Source of the DNA: a bacterium HR20
GTDB lineage: Bacteria; Bacteroidota; Ignavibacteria; Kapaibacteriales; NICIL-2
DNA length: 28,606 nt
Assembly (NCBI GenBank): GCA_002898675.1
Contig: BEHW01000014.1
Span: 1 to 28,606, forward strand
Direction of reading: 5' to 3'
Shown: in pieces, positions 1 to 8,146 of the stretch
Numbering within the stretch: the stretch's first letter is position 1
How the letters are laid out: the number at the start of each line of letters is the position of its first letter
Made by a program: the position numbers and the translations under genes
The notes under the pieces: model-generated
Seen by the model: only the letters and a program-made list of their open reading frames with translations
The model's database searches: none
Told to the model about the DNA's origin: nothing

Positions 1-588
1 AATCAGAAAACCTGCTACGCGCGTGCGCTTGAACTTGGCGCAGACATCGTCGTCATGCTCCATCCGGATTACCAGTACACACCGAAGCTCATCGCTCCGA
101 TGGCAAGCATTATCGCAGCCGGGATCTATCCAGTAGTTCTCGGTTCGCGTATTCTGGGTAAAGGCGCTCGGAAGGGCGGTATGCCGCTCTACAAGTACAT
201 CGCAAATCGGCTCCTTACATTTCTGGAGAACGTGCTCATCGGAGCCAAACTCTCCGAGTACCACACCGGCTACCGTGCCTATAGCAGCCACGTGCTCCGC
301 TCGATACGGCTCGACCTCAATAGCGATGACTTCATCTTCGACAACGAAGTCCTTTCCCAGATCCTTTTCGCTGGCTATGAAATTGCCGAAGTCACATGTC
401 CGACGCGATACTTCGACGAAGCATCCTCGATCAACTTCTGGCGCAGTCTCCGCTATGGACTTGGCGTGCTGCGCGTTTCAGTACAGCACCTACTCGCACG
501 GCTGGGTATCTACATCCACCCACGTTACCGAATGAAGGAAAATTCGTCGCTCCCTGTTTCAGAGAACTCCCGCAGGAGGGTGCGATAG
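1..588 (+). CDS. Family-2 glycosyltransferase, 3' part (5' end outside window)
   Basis: The frame is open from the first base and ends at TAG 586-588, so only the last 195 residues are seen. The remnant resembles the dolichol-phosphate-mannose-synthase-like branch of GT2 enzymes, which transfer sugar from a nucleotide or polyprenyl donor at the inner membrane. Visible marks are the HPDYQY acceptor-side motif (residues about 21-26 of the fragment), a GSR...GG-P-YKY-NR block and the EYHTGYRAY motif. No multi-TM C-terminal extension follows; the tail is short and basic. Polysaccharide or lipid-linked sugar synthesis is likely, but the substrate cannot be told. The last 64 bases overlap the convergent lipoprotein gene. 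The family call is firm; the exact role is not. Confidence 0.85.
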   Translation, partial: NQKTCYARALELGADIVVMLHPDYQYTPKLIAPMASIIAAGIYPVVLGSRILGKGARKGGMPLYKYIANRLLTFLENVLIGAKLSEYHTGYRAYSSHVLRSIRLDLNSDDFIFDNEVLSQILFAGYEIAEVTCPTRYFDEASSINFWRSLRYGLGVLRVSVQHLLARLGIYIHPRYRMKENSSLPVSENSRRRVR

Positions 589-1412
589 TGACCTGGCATT
601 TGGCGCCAGCGCCGAAGCTCGCGCTCGATTACGGCACGTGCAGCGACTGCACCTTTCTGCTTGGATTCAAGATTGGCAAGACTCATGATCAAACTGGTGA
701 CGGTGTACCAATCCTGTTTGCTGATCTCGCGCTGATGTGTGGCGATCGAATCAAGCTGCGTTCGGATGTACGTTGCATACGCTGCGATACGTTGTTCGTA
801 GGGCATTGCATTGTTCTGCATCCCGACGGTGATCAGCGAATCGGCGTACTCGACGGCATCCGCGTGCGGCAGCGAACCCGAGTACGATTCGTGAATAACC
901 AACAGAACTGTCGAATCAAGTTTGACGATGCTCGGATTGCCCCACGGTGCGTAGGCGAGTGTTTGGAGTGTGCTATCGTGCAATGTCAGTATTGCCTTGC
1001 CGTAGGACGTTGCATCGTTCCCGCCACCGTAGAGCGAGACGATGATCGCAGCACTGCTGATGTTAGGGTAGTGCGCAATCGCTACATCCGATATGCCGAA
1101 GTCTGAATATAAAGCAACAAGCCGATGGCGTGCAATAGTTCGGTCGAACGTGTAGAAAAACAGCGTGTCGCTTCCTTCACCACTGGCAGGCGACGAGCGC
1201 TGAACGAGCACGATGACATCCTGCCACCCATCGCTATTGAGGTCGGCGCGGTATGTTCTAACATCGCTGGCTACAAGATACGGCGGCAGTTCAAAGAGCG
1301 TATCGCTTCCTGGTGGCGGCACGCTTGCGGGCTGGCGCGACTGGTCATTGCACGCACCCAAGAAGCTCGCGATGATGGCACAGGTAACGATAATCCATCG
1401 GTTGCTATGCAT
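525..1412 (-). CDS. Putative lipoprotein with a DxNxDG calcium-loop-like motif
   Basis: A 295-residue protein. I chose the ATG at 1412 because it gives a clean lipoprotein signal: MHSNR, a hydrophobic stretch, then a lipobox ending at Cys21. The frame stays open further upstream, but that part would only add a basic, low-quality extension. Residues 57-65 read DLNSDGWQD, like the calcium-binding loop of FG-GAP/VCBS or dockerin-type repeats. The C-terminal third is helical and charged. It is probably an envelope lipoprotein; I recognise no specific family. The 3' end overlaps the glycosyltransferase gene tail to tail. A TAnnTTTG element lies 26 bases upstream (1438-1445), inside the signal-peptide region of the divergent gene. 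Confidence 0.7.
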   Translation of the reverse strand: MHSNRWIIVTCAIIASFLGACNDQSRQPASVPPPGSDTLFELPPYLVASDVRTYRADLNSDGWQDVIVLVQRSSPASGEGSDTLFFYTFDRTIARHRLVALYSDFGISDVAIAHYPNISSAAIIVSLYGGGNDATSYGKAILTLHDSTLQTLAYAPWGNPSIVKLDSTVLLVIHESYSGSLPHADAVEYADSLITVGMQNNAMPYEQRIAAYATYIRTQLDSIATHQREISKQDWYTVTSLIMSLANLESKQKGAVAARAVIERELRRWRQMPGHYRTLLREFSETGSDEFSFIR

Positions 1413-2261
1413 GCTCGCTTTGCTAGTGTGACTTTTCCAAAAATACTCGCGCTCACTGTAGCGCTGAGTATGAGGCTCTGCGCGCAATGGAGCGAGCCTG
1501 TGCGAGTCGCTGCGCTCTCGACCGAAGCCGATGAATTTGCGCCAGCGTGGTCGCCGAGCGACTCGACGCTCTACTTTGCTCGCTTCGATGGAACGCGCTT
1601 GCTCATCCTCGCATGGCGGCATTGTCAGCCTGAGCAACTGCTTGGTACGACACAGCCAACGCTCGACACTCTCCGCGACTCGATCGTGTATGTCTCATTT
1701 GCCAATGAGCGATGGGTCGGACAGCGATACGCTTTGGGAAAGCGGCAGCGATATGCCGAGCTTGTTGGTTCTGCGTTGCCTGTGCGTAGAGCGAGCGCAG
1801 CAGTACCTCTTGCAGAGATAAATCGCGATGGAGTATTTGCGATGTTTCCTGCTCTGTCTCCCGATGGAGAGCGTCTCGCTTTCGCCGCTACTGATGGCGA
1901 GCAGGATACAACAACCGATCTGTGGATGAGCCAGTGGATGCAAAACCACTGGAGTGCACCCTATCGCTTCGATGGGTTCGAGCAATCTCCCTCAAGCGAA
2001 ATCACCCCGTGCTTTCTCGGACGCGATTCGCTTCTCTTTGCATCCGATGGCTTCGGCGGAAAGGGAGGCTTCGATTTGTTCGTGACTGTGGAACACGCTG
2101 GGACCTGGACATCGCCGGTACCACTGGAGGAACTCAACTCAGCAGCAGACGATCGGGATGTCTGCGTCCTGCCGAATGGCGACCTCCTCTTCGCGAGTAA
2201 TCGGGCAGGAACGTTCGATCTTTACTACGCGCAACGAAGAAAAAAAGGGCGCTCTCAGTAG
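1407..2261 (+). CDS. Exported PD40/WD40-like beta-propeller repeat protein
   Basis: A 284-residue protein from ATG 1407. An alternative GTG at 1428 gives 277 residues and an equally good signal peptide. The N-terminus is a typical Sec signal with likely cleavage after CAQ (residue 27). The body carries degenerate TolB/PD40 blades: FPALSPDGERLAFA at about 147-160, further blades near 44-60 and 185-205, and a final NGDLLFASNRAG..DLYYA blade near 257-275. In this bacterial group such blades often occur in outer-membrane or secreted proteins fused to OmpA; no OmpA domain is present here. Function is unknown, possibly protein binding at the cell surface. The start codon overlaps that of the divergent lipoprotein gene, and the TAG stop lies inside the terminator of the convergent gene. 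Confidence 0.75.
   Translation: MHARFASVTFPKILALTVALSMRLCAQWSEPVRVAALSTEADEFAPAWSPSDSTLYFARFDGTRLLILAWRHCQPEQLLGTTQPTLDTLRDSIVYVSFANERWVGQRYALGKRQRYAELVGSALPVRRASAAVPLAEINRDGVFAMFPALSPDGERLAFAATDGEQDTTTDLWMSQWMQNHWSAPYRFDGFEQSPSSEITPCFLGRDSLLFASDGFGGKGGFDLFVTVEHAGTWTSPVPLEELNSAADDRDVCVLPNGDLLFASNRAGTFDLYYAQRRKKGRSQ
1438..1445 (-). promoter_or_regulatory. Candidate -7 element (TATTTTTG) for the 525-1412 lipoprotein gene
   Basis: On the minus strand the bases read TATTTTTG, an exact match to the Bacteroidetes primary-sigma -7 consensus TAnnTTTG. It lies 25 bases before the start codon at 1412, which would leave a leader of about 20 bases. I see no convincing -33 TTTG at the usual distance, so the call rests on the -7 match and its position. 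Confidence 0.4.
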
Positions 2262-2270
2262 AAAGCGCCC
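2237..2270 (-). terminator. Intrinsic terminator of the long minus-strand gene block
   Basis: Read on the minus strand, a 10-bp stem (GGGCGCTTTC with GAGAGCGCCC, one G-U pair) closes a TACT loop at 2270-2247 and is followed at once by seven T residues (2246-2240). It sits 41 bases past the stop of the 2311-3054 lipoprotein gene. On the plus strand there is no T-run after the stem, so it acts in one direction only. The stem also contains the last codons and TAG stop of the plus-strand PD40 gene. Confidence 0.88.
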
Positions 2271-2310
2271 GCTGCGAAATCTTGCGAAGGCTTCTGGTCA
2301 GAACGTCGGT

Positions 2311-3054
2311 TTACTGGGTAGCGACACGGTAGCGAACGAGAATTGCTTCTGTGCCGCCTCGATTCGTCATTCCAGCAAACGGGATACTGAGCGTTGTGGA
2401 CAATCGGCTTTTTGCCCGTCCAATGCCAGCGATATATGCGCTTGTATCAGCGCCGGTAAACGATGCAAATCCACCCGCTACGTTCGCCGCAATCGTTTGA
2501 CTAAATCGCTGCGCGGTGTAGGTTTTCCCATTTAGCGTAATGCTTTCTGTTCCTGCTTTTGCTCCTGTCACCTTCATGGCGAGTTGGTATGGACTCCCTT
2601 GATATGTTATGGTGAGCGTCGAATCAAACACTGTCCACGACGTTTCATTTCCAGCTGTGGTGATCTTTACCCAGCGCGGTGGGATGGAGGGAAATTCAGC
2701 TCCTTGGAAATCTCCACTGAGCGACATGTACTGCCAGAGGGTGCCATCTGCATCAACGGAGTAGTAGAGCGTGTCCTGAGAGACCGTATCTCCTTCGTAG
2801 TAGGAGATCACAGGGTACGCAGTGCGACCGGCGAGCTGTATGGAAGCGCCCACGTAGAGTGAATCGTACGCTTTCTTGCCAGTGCGCTGGTAATTCGAGT
2901 CCAGCTCGTATTCGTCGTAGACCCAGTAGTTTCCTTCCGCCAGCGGCATGAGCTTGGCTGGCTGCTCAGGCGAAGTAGTTCCCGACTTGCACGAAGCAAG
3001 CCACAATCCGGCAATGGGGATGGCAATCGCCATGGCAACACGAAGGTACCGCAT
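2311..3054 (-). CDS. Putative lipoprotein of unknown function
   Basis: A 247-residue protein. The ATG at 3054 is chosen because it starts a lipoprotein signal (basic n-region, hydrophobic core, lipobox LASC with Cys22) and is preceded by GGAG at a normal distance. An open frame further upstream runs antisense-like through the tRNA and is not credible. The mature part is rich in Tyr, Thr and Ser and in beta-strand pattern (GNYWVYDEYELD near 48-59, repeated Y-x-G-D-T and aromatic pairs). This resembles small FCB-group lipoproteins of unknown role that begin with 'plxxGNxWvY'. It is the last gene before the terminator at 2247-2270 and lies just downstream of tRNA-Ser on the same strand. Confidence 0.75.
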   Translation of the reverse strand: MRYLRVAMAIAIPIAGLWLASCKSGTTSPEQPAKLMPLAEGNYWVYDEYELDSNYQRTGKKAYDSLYVGASIQLAGRTAYPVISYYEGDTVSQDTLYYSVDADGTLWQYMSLSGDFQGAEFPSIPPRWVKITTAGNETSWTVFDSTLTITYQGSPYQLAMKVTGAKAGTESITLNGKTYTAQRFSQTIAANVAGGFASFTGADTSAYIAGIGRAKSRLSTTLSIPFAGMTNRGGTEAILVRYRVATQ

Positions 3055-3121
3055 AACGCAAACTCCAACAAGATGGTGAAACAAATGCAAGACTCCCACA
3101 TTTGGGTAGGCTTGTTTGGTG

Positions 3122-3205
3122 CGGAGGGTGGGGGACTCGAACCCCCACAGGCTCATCGCCCGGCGGTTTTCAAGACCGCTGCCATACCAATTAGGCGAAC
3201 CCTCC
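3122..3205 (-). tRNA. tRNA-Ser, anticodon TGA
   Basis: On the minus strand a full class-II cloverleaf can be folded. The 7-bp acceptor GGAGGGT/ACCCTCC is formed by 3205-3199 and 3129-3123. The D-arm has the GCC/GGC stem and the anticodon stem is GCGGT/ACCGC around CTTGAAA, giving anticodon TGA. A long variable arm with a GGC/GCC stem is typical of tRNA-Ser. The T-arm is GGGGG/CCCCC around TTCGAGT, and the discriminator base is G (3122). The 3' CCA is not encoded (the genome reads G-CACC), so the tail must be added by CCA transferase. It sits between omp28 and a lipoprotein gene on the same strand. Confidence 0.95.
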
Positions 3206-3214
3206 GGTTGTCTG

Positions 3215-3247
3215 CAAAAATGCAGCGCTCGCTTAGTTCTGACCAAA
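3215..3247 (-). promoter_or_regulatory. Candidate promoter of tRNA-Ser (TTTG, 21-base spacer, CATTTTTG)
   Basis: Reading the minus strand, TTTG (3247-3244) is followed after 21 bases by CATTTTTG (3222-3215). This is one mismatch from the Bacteroidetes -33/-7 pair TTTG and TAnnTTTG, with a spacer near that consensus. The predicted start falls a few bases before the mature tRNA 5' end at 3205. The -33 box lies inside the last codons of omp28. The -7 region is also part of a small palindrome (CTGCA, four bases, TGCAG at 3212-3225). Confidence 0.4.
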
Positions 3248-4093
3248 TGCCACATGCGATTTCTGGCATTGAACCACGGTATAGTCCGGCTCTGGGCGCG
3301 CAATGAATACGGCAACCTCTAACTTGCGCCGATTCCACTGCGCATTGCTGAGCGTGTACGTATACGTCCGCGTGATAGTTGTGCCTGCTGGAGTCTGTGC
3401 ACTGATCAACGCTTCACCGTACGCTCCGAGCGGCGCATCGCGGAGGACGTGACGGTGAATGTAGTCGGGAACGTATGTGCCGTTGTCGAGTTGTGGGGCT
3501 ACGACGCTATCCTCGAGGATGTAGTAGCCGATGTTGAGCGGATAATCAATCGTAGCCAAGGATTGTAGTCGGATGCGAATTGTTAGTTGGCCGCTGAGTG
3601 TATCGGCGAACGCATGGGTCTCGATGGCAAGTGGAGTTGACGCTCGTAGCTGGCGAGCGATTGCCGAACCCCAGTTCTGCACACCGACGACGTACGACGT
3701 TCCGTCAATTTTCGAACGATCGATCACTGCGGCGGGGTACGCAAAGACCCGAAACCGCGTATTGAGTTCCTCGCCTGCTGGGGTGCGGAAATCAGTTGGA
3801 TAACCTTTCGAGGCATTCGGGCGAGCGAATTCACCTGCGTGAATTGAAACGATCACGATACTGTCACCGTAGACCGCTGCAAGCTCTGCGAGCTTGCGGT
3901 GGCCGATCGGGCAGTTCGTGCACTGCGCACCGGTGAATTCTTCGATGAGCACTTTGTGGTATCGCACCATTCCTGTATCAGGCTGCGTCGTATCCGGCGC
4001 TACTGAGCGTGTATAGGGCGGAGTGATGACATCGCAGCGCACACTCCAGAAGGCGATCAGTATCGAAAAGATGTGAATGGCTCGAATGCGCAT
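3233..4093 (-). CDS. Omp28-related outer-membrane lipoprotein with thioredoxin-like fold
   Basis: A 286-residue protein with an N-terminal lipoprotein-like signal (hydrophobic stretch, then SVRC with Cys20). The segment VLIEEFTGAQCTNCPIGH (about 48-65) is the signature of the Omp28 family. It places a CxxC (Cys58, Cys61) at the position of the thioredoxin active site, followed by the strand/helix pattern of that fold (SIVIVSIHAGEF, and a cis-Pro-like YPAAVIDR). A beta-rich domain makes up the rest. Family members are surface lipoproteins of Bacteroidetes and relatives; a redox or adhesion role is unproven. It starts two bases after the priA stop, so translation is probably coupled to priA. 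Confidence 0.85.
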   Translation of the reverse strand: MRIRAIHIFSILIAFWSVRCDVITPPYTRSVAPDTTQPDTGMVRYHKVLIEEFTGAQCTNCPIGHRKLAELAAVYGDSIVIVSIHAGEFARPNASKGYPTDFRTPAGEELNTRFRVFAYPAAVIDRSKIDGTSYVVGVQNWGSAIARQLRASTPLAIETHAFADTLSGQLTIRIRLQSLATIDYPLNIGYYILEDSVVAPQLDNGTYVPDYIHRHVLRDAPLGAYGEALISAQTPAGTTITRTYTYTLSNAQWNRRKLEVAVFIARPEPDYTVVQCQKSHVAFGQN

Positions 4094-4095
4094 TG

Positions 4096-6603
4096 TCAGA
4101 GCGATGACTGTGTATCAACGTCAATCGTTACCCGCACCGACGACGAAGCATACCGCTGGCTATAGGCGCTCCACGCTGTAAGCAACGATCGCCGGAGCTC
4201 AACGCCGTTGGGGTCGAGTTGCCGGTCACCTTTGACGAGCACGATGCGGCGGTATTTGCCTTCGAGACGCTCGATGCTCGGCCGAGCAGGTCCGAGCGTA
4301 GTGATTGCTTCGATTCCGCGCGGCATGTAGTGGGCAAACGCTTGTGCGTGCTGCTCGACCAGTGTTGCATCCGTGCCAGAGAACTCAACAAGCACCACGC
4401 GCGAGAACGGCGGGTAGTGTGCCTCGCGGCGCTCTTGGAGTTCGTCGTTGTAAAAAAGGTCGTAGCGGTACATTGCAGCGCACCGAATTGCCGTGTGATC
4501 GGGATGTGCCGTTTGGATGATAACCTCGCCAGGTCGGTCCGAACGGCGGCCAGCGCGACCGGCAACCTGTGTGAGCAGTTGAAACGTCCGTTCCGCTGCG
4601 CGGAAATCGGGGACGTAGAGCTGCATATCTGCATTGATGACACCGACGAGCGTAACACGGCCGATGTCGAGACCTTTTGCAATCATCTGTGTGCCGATGA
4701 TGATATCGCTTCTGCCGCTTGCGAACTCGTGGAGGAGCTTCCGCAGCGAGCCTTTCGGCGAAGTTGAGTCGCTATCAACACGAGCAATAACCGCAGAAAC
4801 ACCGTTCTGTTTCAGCAATGCGTCGAGTTCATCTTCGATGCGTTGAGTGCCGGCACCAATTGCTTCGAGCGTCGGGTTGCCGCACTGCGGGCAATGGTCA
4901 GGGACTGGATAGCTACGGCCGCAGTAGTGGCAACGGAGTTGATTGGTGCGTTTGTGGTAGGTGAGCGCAACGCTGCAGGTACTGCAGTGCGGAACGTAGC
5001 CACACTCAGGGCACTCTAGTCGCGGAGCGAAGCCACGGCGATTGTGGAGGAGGATCACGCCTTCACGTTTGGCAACGCGCTCGATAATCGCTTCTAGCAG
5101 TATGCGAGAAAAGCGCCCATGCATCGCGCCGCGTTTGCGTTCCTCAATCACATGCACAAGCCGGATAGTCGGGAGCAGTGCGCCATCGGCGCGCCTGGCA
5201 AGCTCGAGCAGATGATACCGCCCTGTTCCTGCGTTGTACATGCTCTCGAGCGACGGCGTTGCCGAGCCAAGCACGGCGACTGCTTGCTCAAGATGTGCCC
5301 GAACGACCGCAGCATCGCGTCCATGGTAGCGTGGGGCAGGGGATTCCTGCTTGTAGCTCGGATCGTGCTCTTCGTCCACGATGATGATCCCCACCCGCTC
5401 CAGCGGAGCAAAGAGCGCACTCCGCGGACCGAGGACGACACGGGCGTTGCCATTGCGAATTGCTCGCCACGCCCTGTATCGCTCCGTCGTATTCATCCGG
5501 CTGTGGAATGCGACGACTCCGTCGCCGAATGCGCGTTGGAAACGGTCAATCAGTTGCGGTGTCAGAGAAATTTCCGGCACGAGGACGAGTGCTGTTCGGC
5601 CTTGCGCAAGAGCTCGCGCGATAGCGTGGATGTACACGAGCGTTTTACCGCTCCCAGTGACACCGTGGAGGAGGAACGTTTTCGGTTTTCCATCCTCGAG
5701 CGCCTGGCGTATGCGTTCGACTGCGTGTGTTTGTTCATCGGTCAGTGGCAGCTCACGCTCGTTGTGCTCAGGAGCGAGCGATTCTCCGGGCAGTTCTGCA
5801 TCGCTGCTGCGCTCGATCGTGGTTTGCGTCAGATAGCCGCGTGCAACGAGCGCCCGGAGCACTCCATCGCTTGCCAGGCGCTGAGCATCCTTCCACCGAA
5901 GGGGCGCACGCACTTCTGTTGTGTGCTGAGCAATAGCTACAAGCGCCTGGGCTTGTTTCGGCGCTCGCCGCTCGAGCTCTTCGAGGGCGCGTTGCAATGC
6001 GTGTGCAGAAGAGGTTAGTTCATCCGAAAGCTGGACTGCTCGCTCTACTGGCGGTGACTGTGCACCCTCGATAGTGGTGAGCAGCTCGATAAACCCTGCG
6101 TGCTCGAGTGCTTCGAGTTGAGCGGTGATACTTTCTGTCTCGAGTTGGCGCTCAAGATGGGCAACTGTCACGGGGGTGCGGTGCGATGCCAAGATCGAAA
6201 GCAACCGCGCTCGCTTAGGGGCGCGGCGTTCCATCGCGAGCTGTTCTTGCTCGCTTGGCATCCGTCGGATGCGAACGCGGACGACTGATTGTGGCGCAAG
6301 CGGTCGGGGCAGTGCCGCAGCAAGTGCTTCGCCCCATGAGCAGAGGTAGTAGTCAGCAATCCATCGTGTCAGGTCGAGCAGGACTGGGGTAAGCGCCGGC
6401 TTTTGTTCATCGAGTAGCTCGGCAATAGGCTTTGCATCAGGATGCGGGGGAACGTCCAGCTCAACGACGATGCCGGTGTAGAGTTTGCTCCCGAACGGAA
6501 CGATGACACGCGAGCCGCGTTCAATCGCAAGGTCGCCCGGCACACGGTACGTGAAGAGCTTGCGCATCGGAAGCGGCACAGCAACGTTGACGAAGCGGTC
6601 CAT
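4096..6603 (-). CDS. priA: Primosomal protein N' (replication restart helicase PriA)
   Basis: At 835 residues this is close to full PriA length. PriA is a 3'-to-5' superfamily-2 helicase that rebuilds replication forks by binding D-loop or fork DNA and loading the primosome. The N-terminal 3'-DNA-binding domain (1-110) is present. The helicase core has Walker A GVTGSGKT (314-321), DEEH box (410-413), GSATP (447-451) and motif VI QVAGRAGR (679-686). The inserted zinc domain has all eight ligands: Cys531, 534, 540, 543, 558, 561, 571 and 574. The core also carries TQMIAKGLD (638-646). It lies between pepA (35 bases upstream) and omp28 (two bases downstream). Nothing is missing. Confidence 0.97.
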   Translation of the reverse strand: MDRFVNVAVPLPMRKLFTYRVPGDLAIERGSRVIVPFGSKLYTGIVVELDVPPHPDAKPIAELLDEQKPALTPVLLDLTRWIADYYLCSWGEALAAALPRPLAPQSVVRVRIRRMPSEQEQLAMERRAPKRARLLSILASHRTPVTVAHLERQLETESITAQLEALEHAGFIELLTTIEGAQSPPVERAVQLSDELTSSAHALQRALEELERRAPKQAQALVAIAQHTTEVRAPLRWKDAQRLASDGVLRALVARGYLTQTTIERSSDAELPGESLAPEHNERELPLTDEQTHAVERIRQALEDGKPKTFLLHGVTGSGKTLVYIHAIARALAQGRTALVLVPEISLTPQLIDRFQRAFGDGVVAFHSRMNTTERYRAWRAIRNGNARVVLGPRSALFAPLERVGIIIVDEEHDPSYKQESPAPRYHGRDAAVVRAHLEQAVAVLGSATPSLESMYNAGTGRYHLLELARRADGALLPTIRLVHVIEERKRGAMHGRFSRILLEAIIERVAKREGVILLHNRRGFAPRLECPECGYVPHCSTCSVALTYHKRTNQLRCHYCGRSYPVPDHCPQCGNPTLEAIGAGTQRIEDELDALLKQNGVSAVIARVDSDSTSPKGSLRKLLHEFASGRSDIIIGTQMIAKGLDIGRVTLVGVINADMQLYVPDFRAAERTFQLLTQVAGRAGRRSDRPGEVIIQTAHPDHTAIRCAAMYRYDLFYNDELQERREAHYPPFSRVVLVEFSGTDATLVEQHAQAFAHYMPRGIEAITTLGPARPSIERLEGKYRRIVLVKGDRQLDPNGVELRRSLLTAWSAYSQRYASSSVRVTIDVDTQSSL

Positions 6604-6638
6604 TGCGTGCTATGCTCCCGATGTGCAACGCCGAATGC

Positions 6639-8111
6639 TTACCAGCGCCGGAGCATCTCGACAAAGAGTCTGACGCCCACGCCTGTTGCACCTTTTGTCC
6701 AATAGGGCCCGTCCTTTGGCGCCATTCCAGTGCCGGCAATATCCAGGTGCGCCCATGGGTAGTTGCCGATGAAGTGCTTCAAAAAAAGCGCAGCAGTGAT
6801 TGCCCCCGCCGGACGCCCACCGGTGTTTTTGACGTCGGCAACGTCGCTTTTGATCTGCTCGAGATAGTCCTCGTGGAGAGGAAGCTCGCAGACGTATTCG
6901 CTGGTTGCGTCCGCTGCGGCTTTGATACGATCGAGCAGTGCACGATCGGTGCCCATCAGACCTGACGTGACGTGTCCTAAGGCAATGACGCACGCACCGG
7001 TCAGTGTTGCAATGTCCACGACTGCTTGTGGCTTGAATCGTTCGGCGTAGGTGAGTGCATCGGCTAAAATCAAGCGTCCTTCGGCATCGGTGTTATCAAT
7101 CTCGGCGGTTTTGCCGTTCATGAAGGTGATGATGTCGCCAGGACGATACGCCGAGCCGCTCGGCATGTTCTCAGTCGCTGGAACAAGTCCGACAACATTG
7201 ATCGGGAGCCGCAGTTTGGCGACTGCGTAGAGCGTCCCGATGACCGTTGCGGCGCCGTGCATGTCCATTTTCATTTCGCCCATGCGGTCGGCAGGTTTGA
7301 TCGAAATGCCACCAGTGTCGAACGTAACGCCCTTGCCGACGAGGACGATCGGCCGCTGGTTTGCACCACCGCCCTTCCATTCCATGACGATGAACACAGG
7401 CGGGCGCTGGCTCCCTTGATTGACAGCCAGCAGGCCCCCCATCTTGAGCGATTCGATTTTGCGTTTGTCGAAGACTTGCACCCGAAATCCTGCAGCTTTC
7501 CCAGCGCGGCGAGCGTGCTCGGCGAGCGTTTCGGGGTAGAGATCGTTGCCGGGCATATTTGCCAGATCACGCGCTATGTACACCCCTTCGCAGATGGTGG
7601 CAGCGTGCTCAATCGCCGCACGCACTGCACGAGAGCGCGAGGTCCCAACAATTGTAACATCAGCCAGTTGCTTCGGGCTATCGCTGGTTTTATACCGCGT
7701 GAATGCGTAGCTACCAAGCACAGCGCCTTCGACGATCGCAGCTGCCGTCAGTTCCGCGCCCAGTGGCGACCACTCGGGAAGTACGAAGGCAATGCTTGCG
7801 ACTCCGTTGCCAGCGCGGCGTACAGCAGTTGCCGCGGCACGTCGGAAGCTCTCTGCAGTGAGCATGCTGTGATCGCCGACACCCACGATGGCCAACTTCT
7901 TCGACCGCGAGCGATCGGCAACGTAGGTAGCGACAACCGTTCCTTTTTTCCCAGTGCACTCATTCGAACTGAGTGCTGCCTCTGCTGAGGGGAATTGCTC
8001 CTGGATTGATGCCTGTTGCTCACGCCGAAGCTGATCAGCTTCCGGAAGGAAAAACACGACAACATCGCTTCGAACCTGGGAAGGCGCAGCTACTTGATAC
8101 CGTGCGTTCAT
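6639..8111 (-). CDS. pepA: Leucyl/cytosol aminopeptidase (M17 family)
   Basis: A 490-residue M17 metallo-aminopeptidase, a cytosolic hexamer that removes N-terminal residues from peptides. The two-metal site is complete: Lys260, Asp265, Asp283, Asp342 and Glu344, with catalytic Lys272 and Arg346. All are offset by a constant +10 from the bovine lens enzyme. The NTDAEGRLILADAL signature (340-353) is intact. I use ATG 8111; a TTG at 8144 in the same frame would add eleven residues but has no support. Some bacterial PepA proteins also bind DNA (XerAB partner, carAB operator), which cannot be judged here. It sits in the minus-strand block between the DUF5683 gene and priA. Confidence 0.95.
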   Translation of the reverse strand: MNARYQVAAPSQVRSDVVVFFLPEADQLRREQQASIQEQFPSAEAALSSNECTGKKGTVVATYVADRSRSKKLAIVGVGDHSMLTAESFRRAAATAVRRAGNGVASIAFVLPEWSPLGAELTAAAIVEGAVLGSYAFTRYKTSDSPKQLADVTIVGTSRSRAVRAAIEHAATICEGVYIARDLANMPGNDLYPETLAEHARRAGKAAGFRVQVFDKRKIESLKMGGLLAVNQGSQRPPVFIVMEWKGGGANQRPIVLVGKGVTFDTGGISIKPADRMGEMKMDMHGAATVIGTLYAVAKLRLPINVVGLVPATENMPSGSAYRPGDIITFMNGKTAEIDNTDAEGRLILADALTYAERFKPQAVVDIATLTGACVIALGHVTSGLMGTDRALLDRIKAAADATSEYVCELPLHEDYLEQIKSDVADVKNTGGRPAGAITAALFLKHFIGNYPWAHLDIAGTGMAPKDGPYWTKGATGVGVRLFVEMLRRW

Positions 8112-8146
8112 TGATCCGAGTGAAGGTTGAACATGGCGCTGCAAAC

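Noticed and set aside
396..1106. A 236-codon plus-strand open frame between the glycosyltransferase and the PD40 gene
   Set aside because: It overlaps the glycosyltransferase end in another frame and the lipoprotein gene antisense. The lipoprotein has a proper signal and lipobox, this frame has none.
5119..6018. A 299-codon plus-strand open frame inside priA
   Set aside because: It is antisense to conserved PriA helicase motifs and shows no recognisable protein features.
7257..7988. A 243-codon plus-strand open frame inside pepA
   Set aside because: It is antisense to the M17 catalytic region; its composition is typical of a shadow frame.
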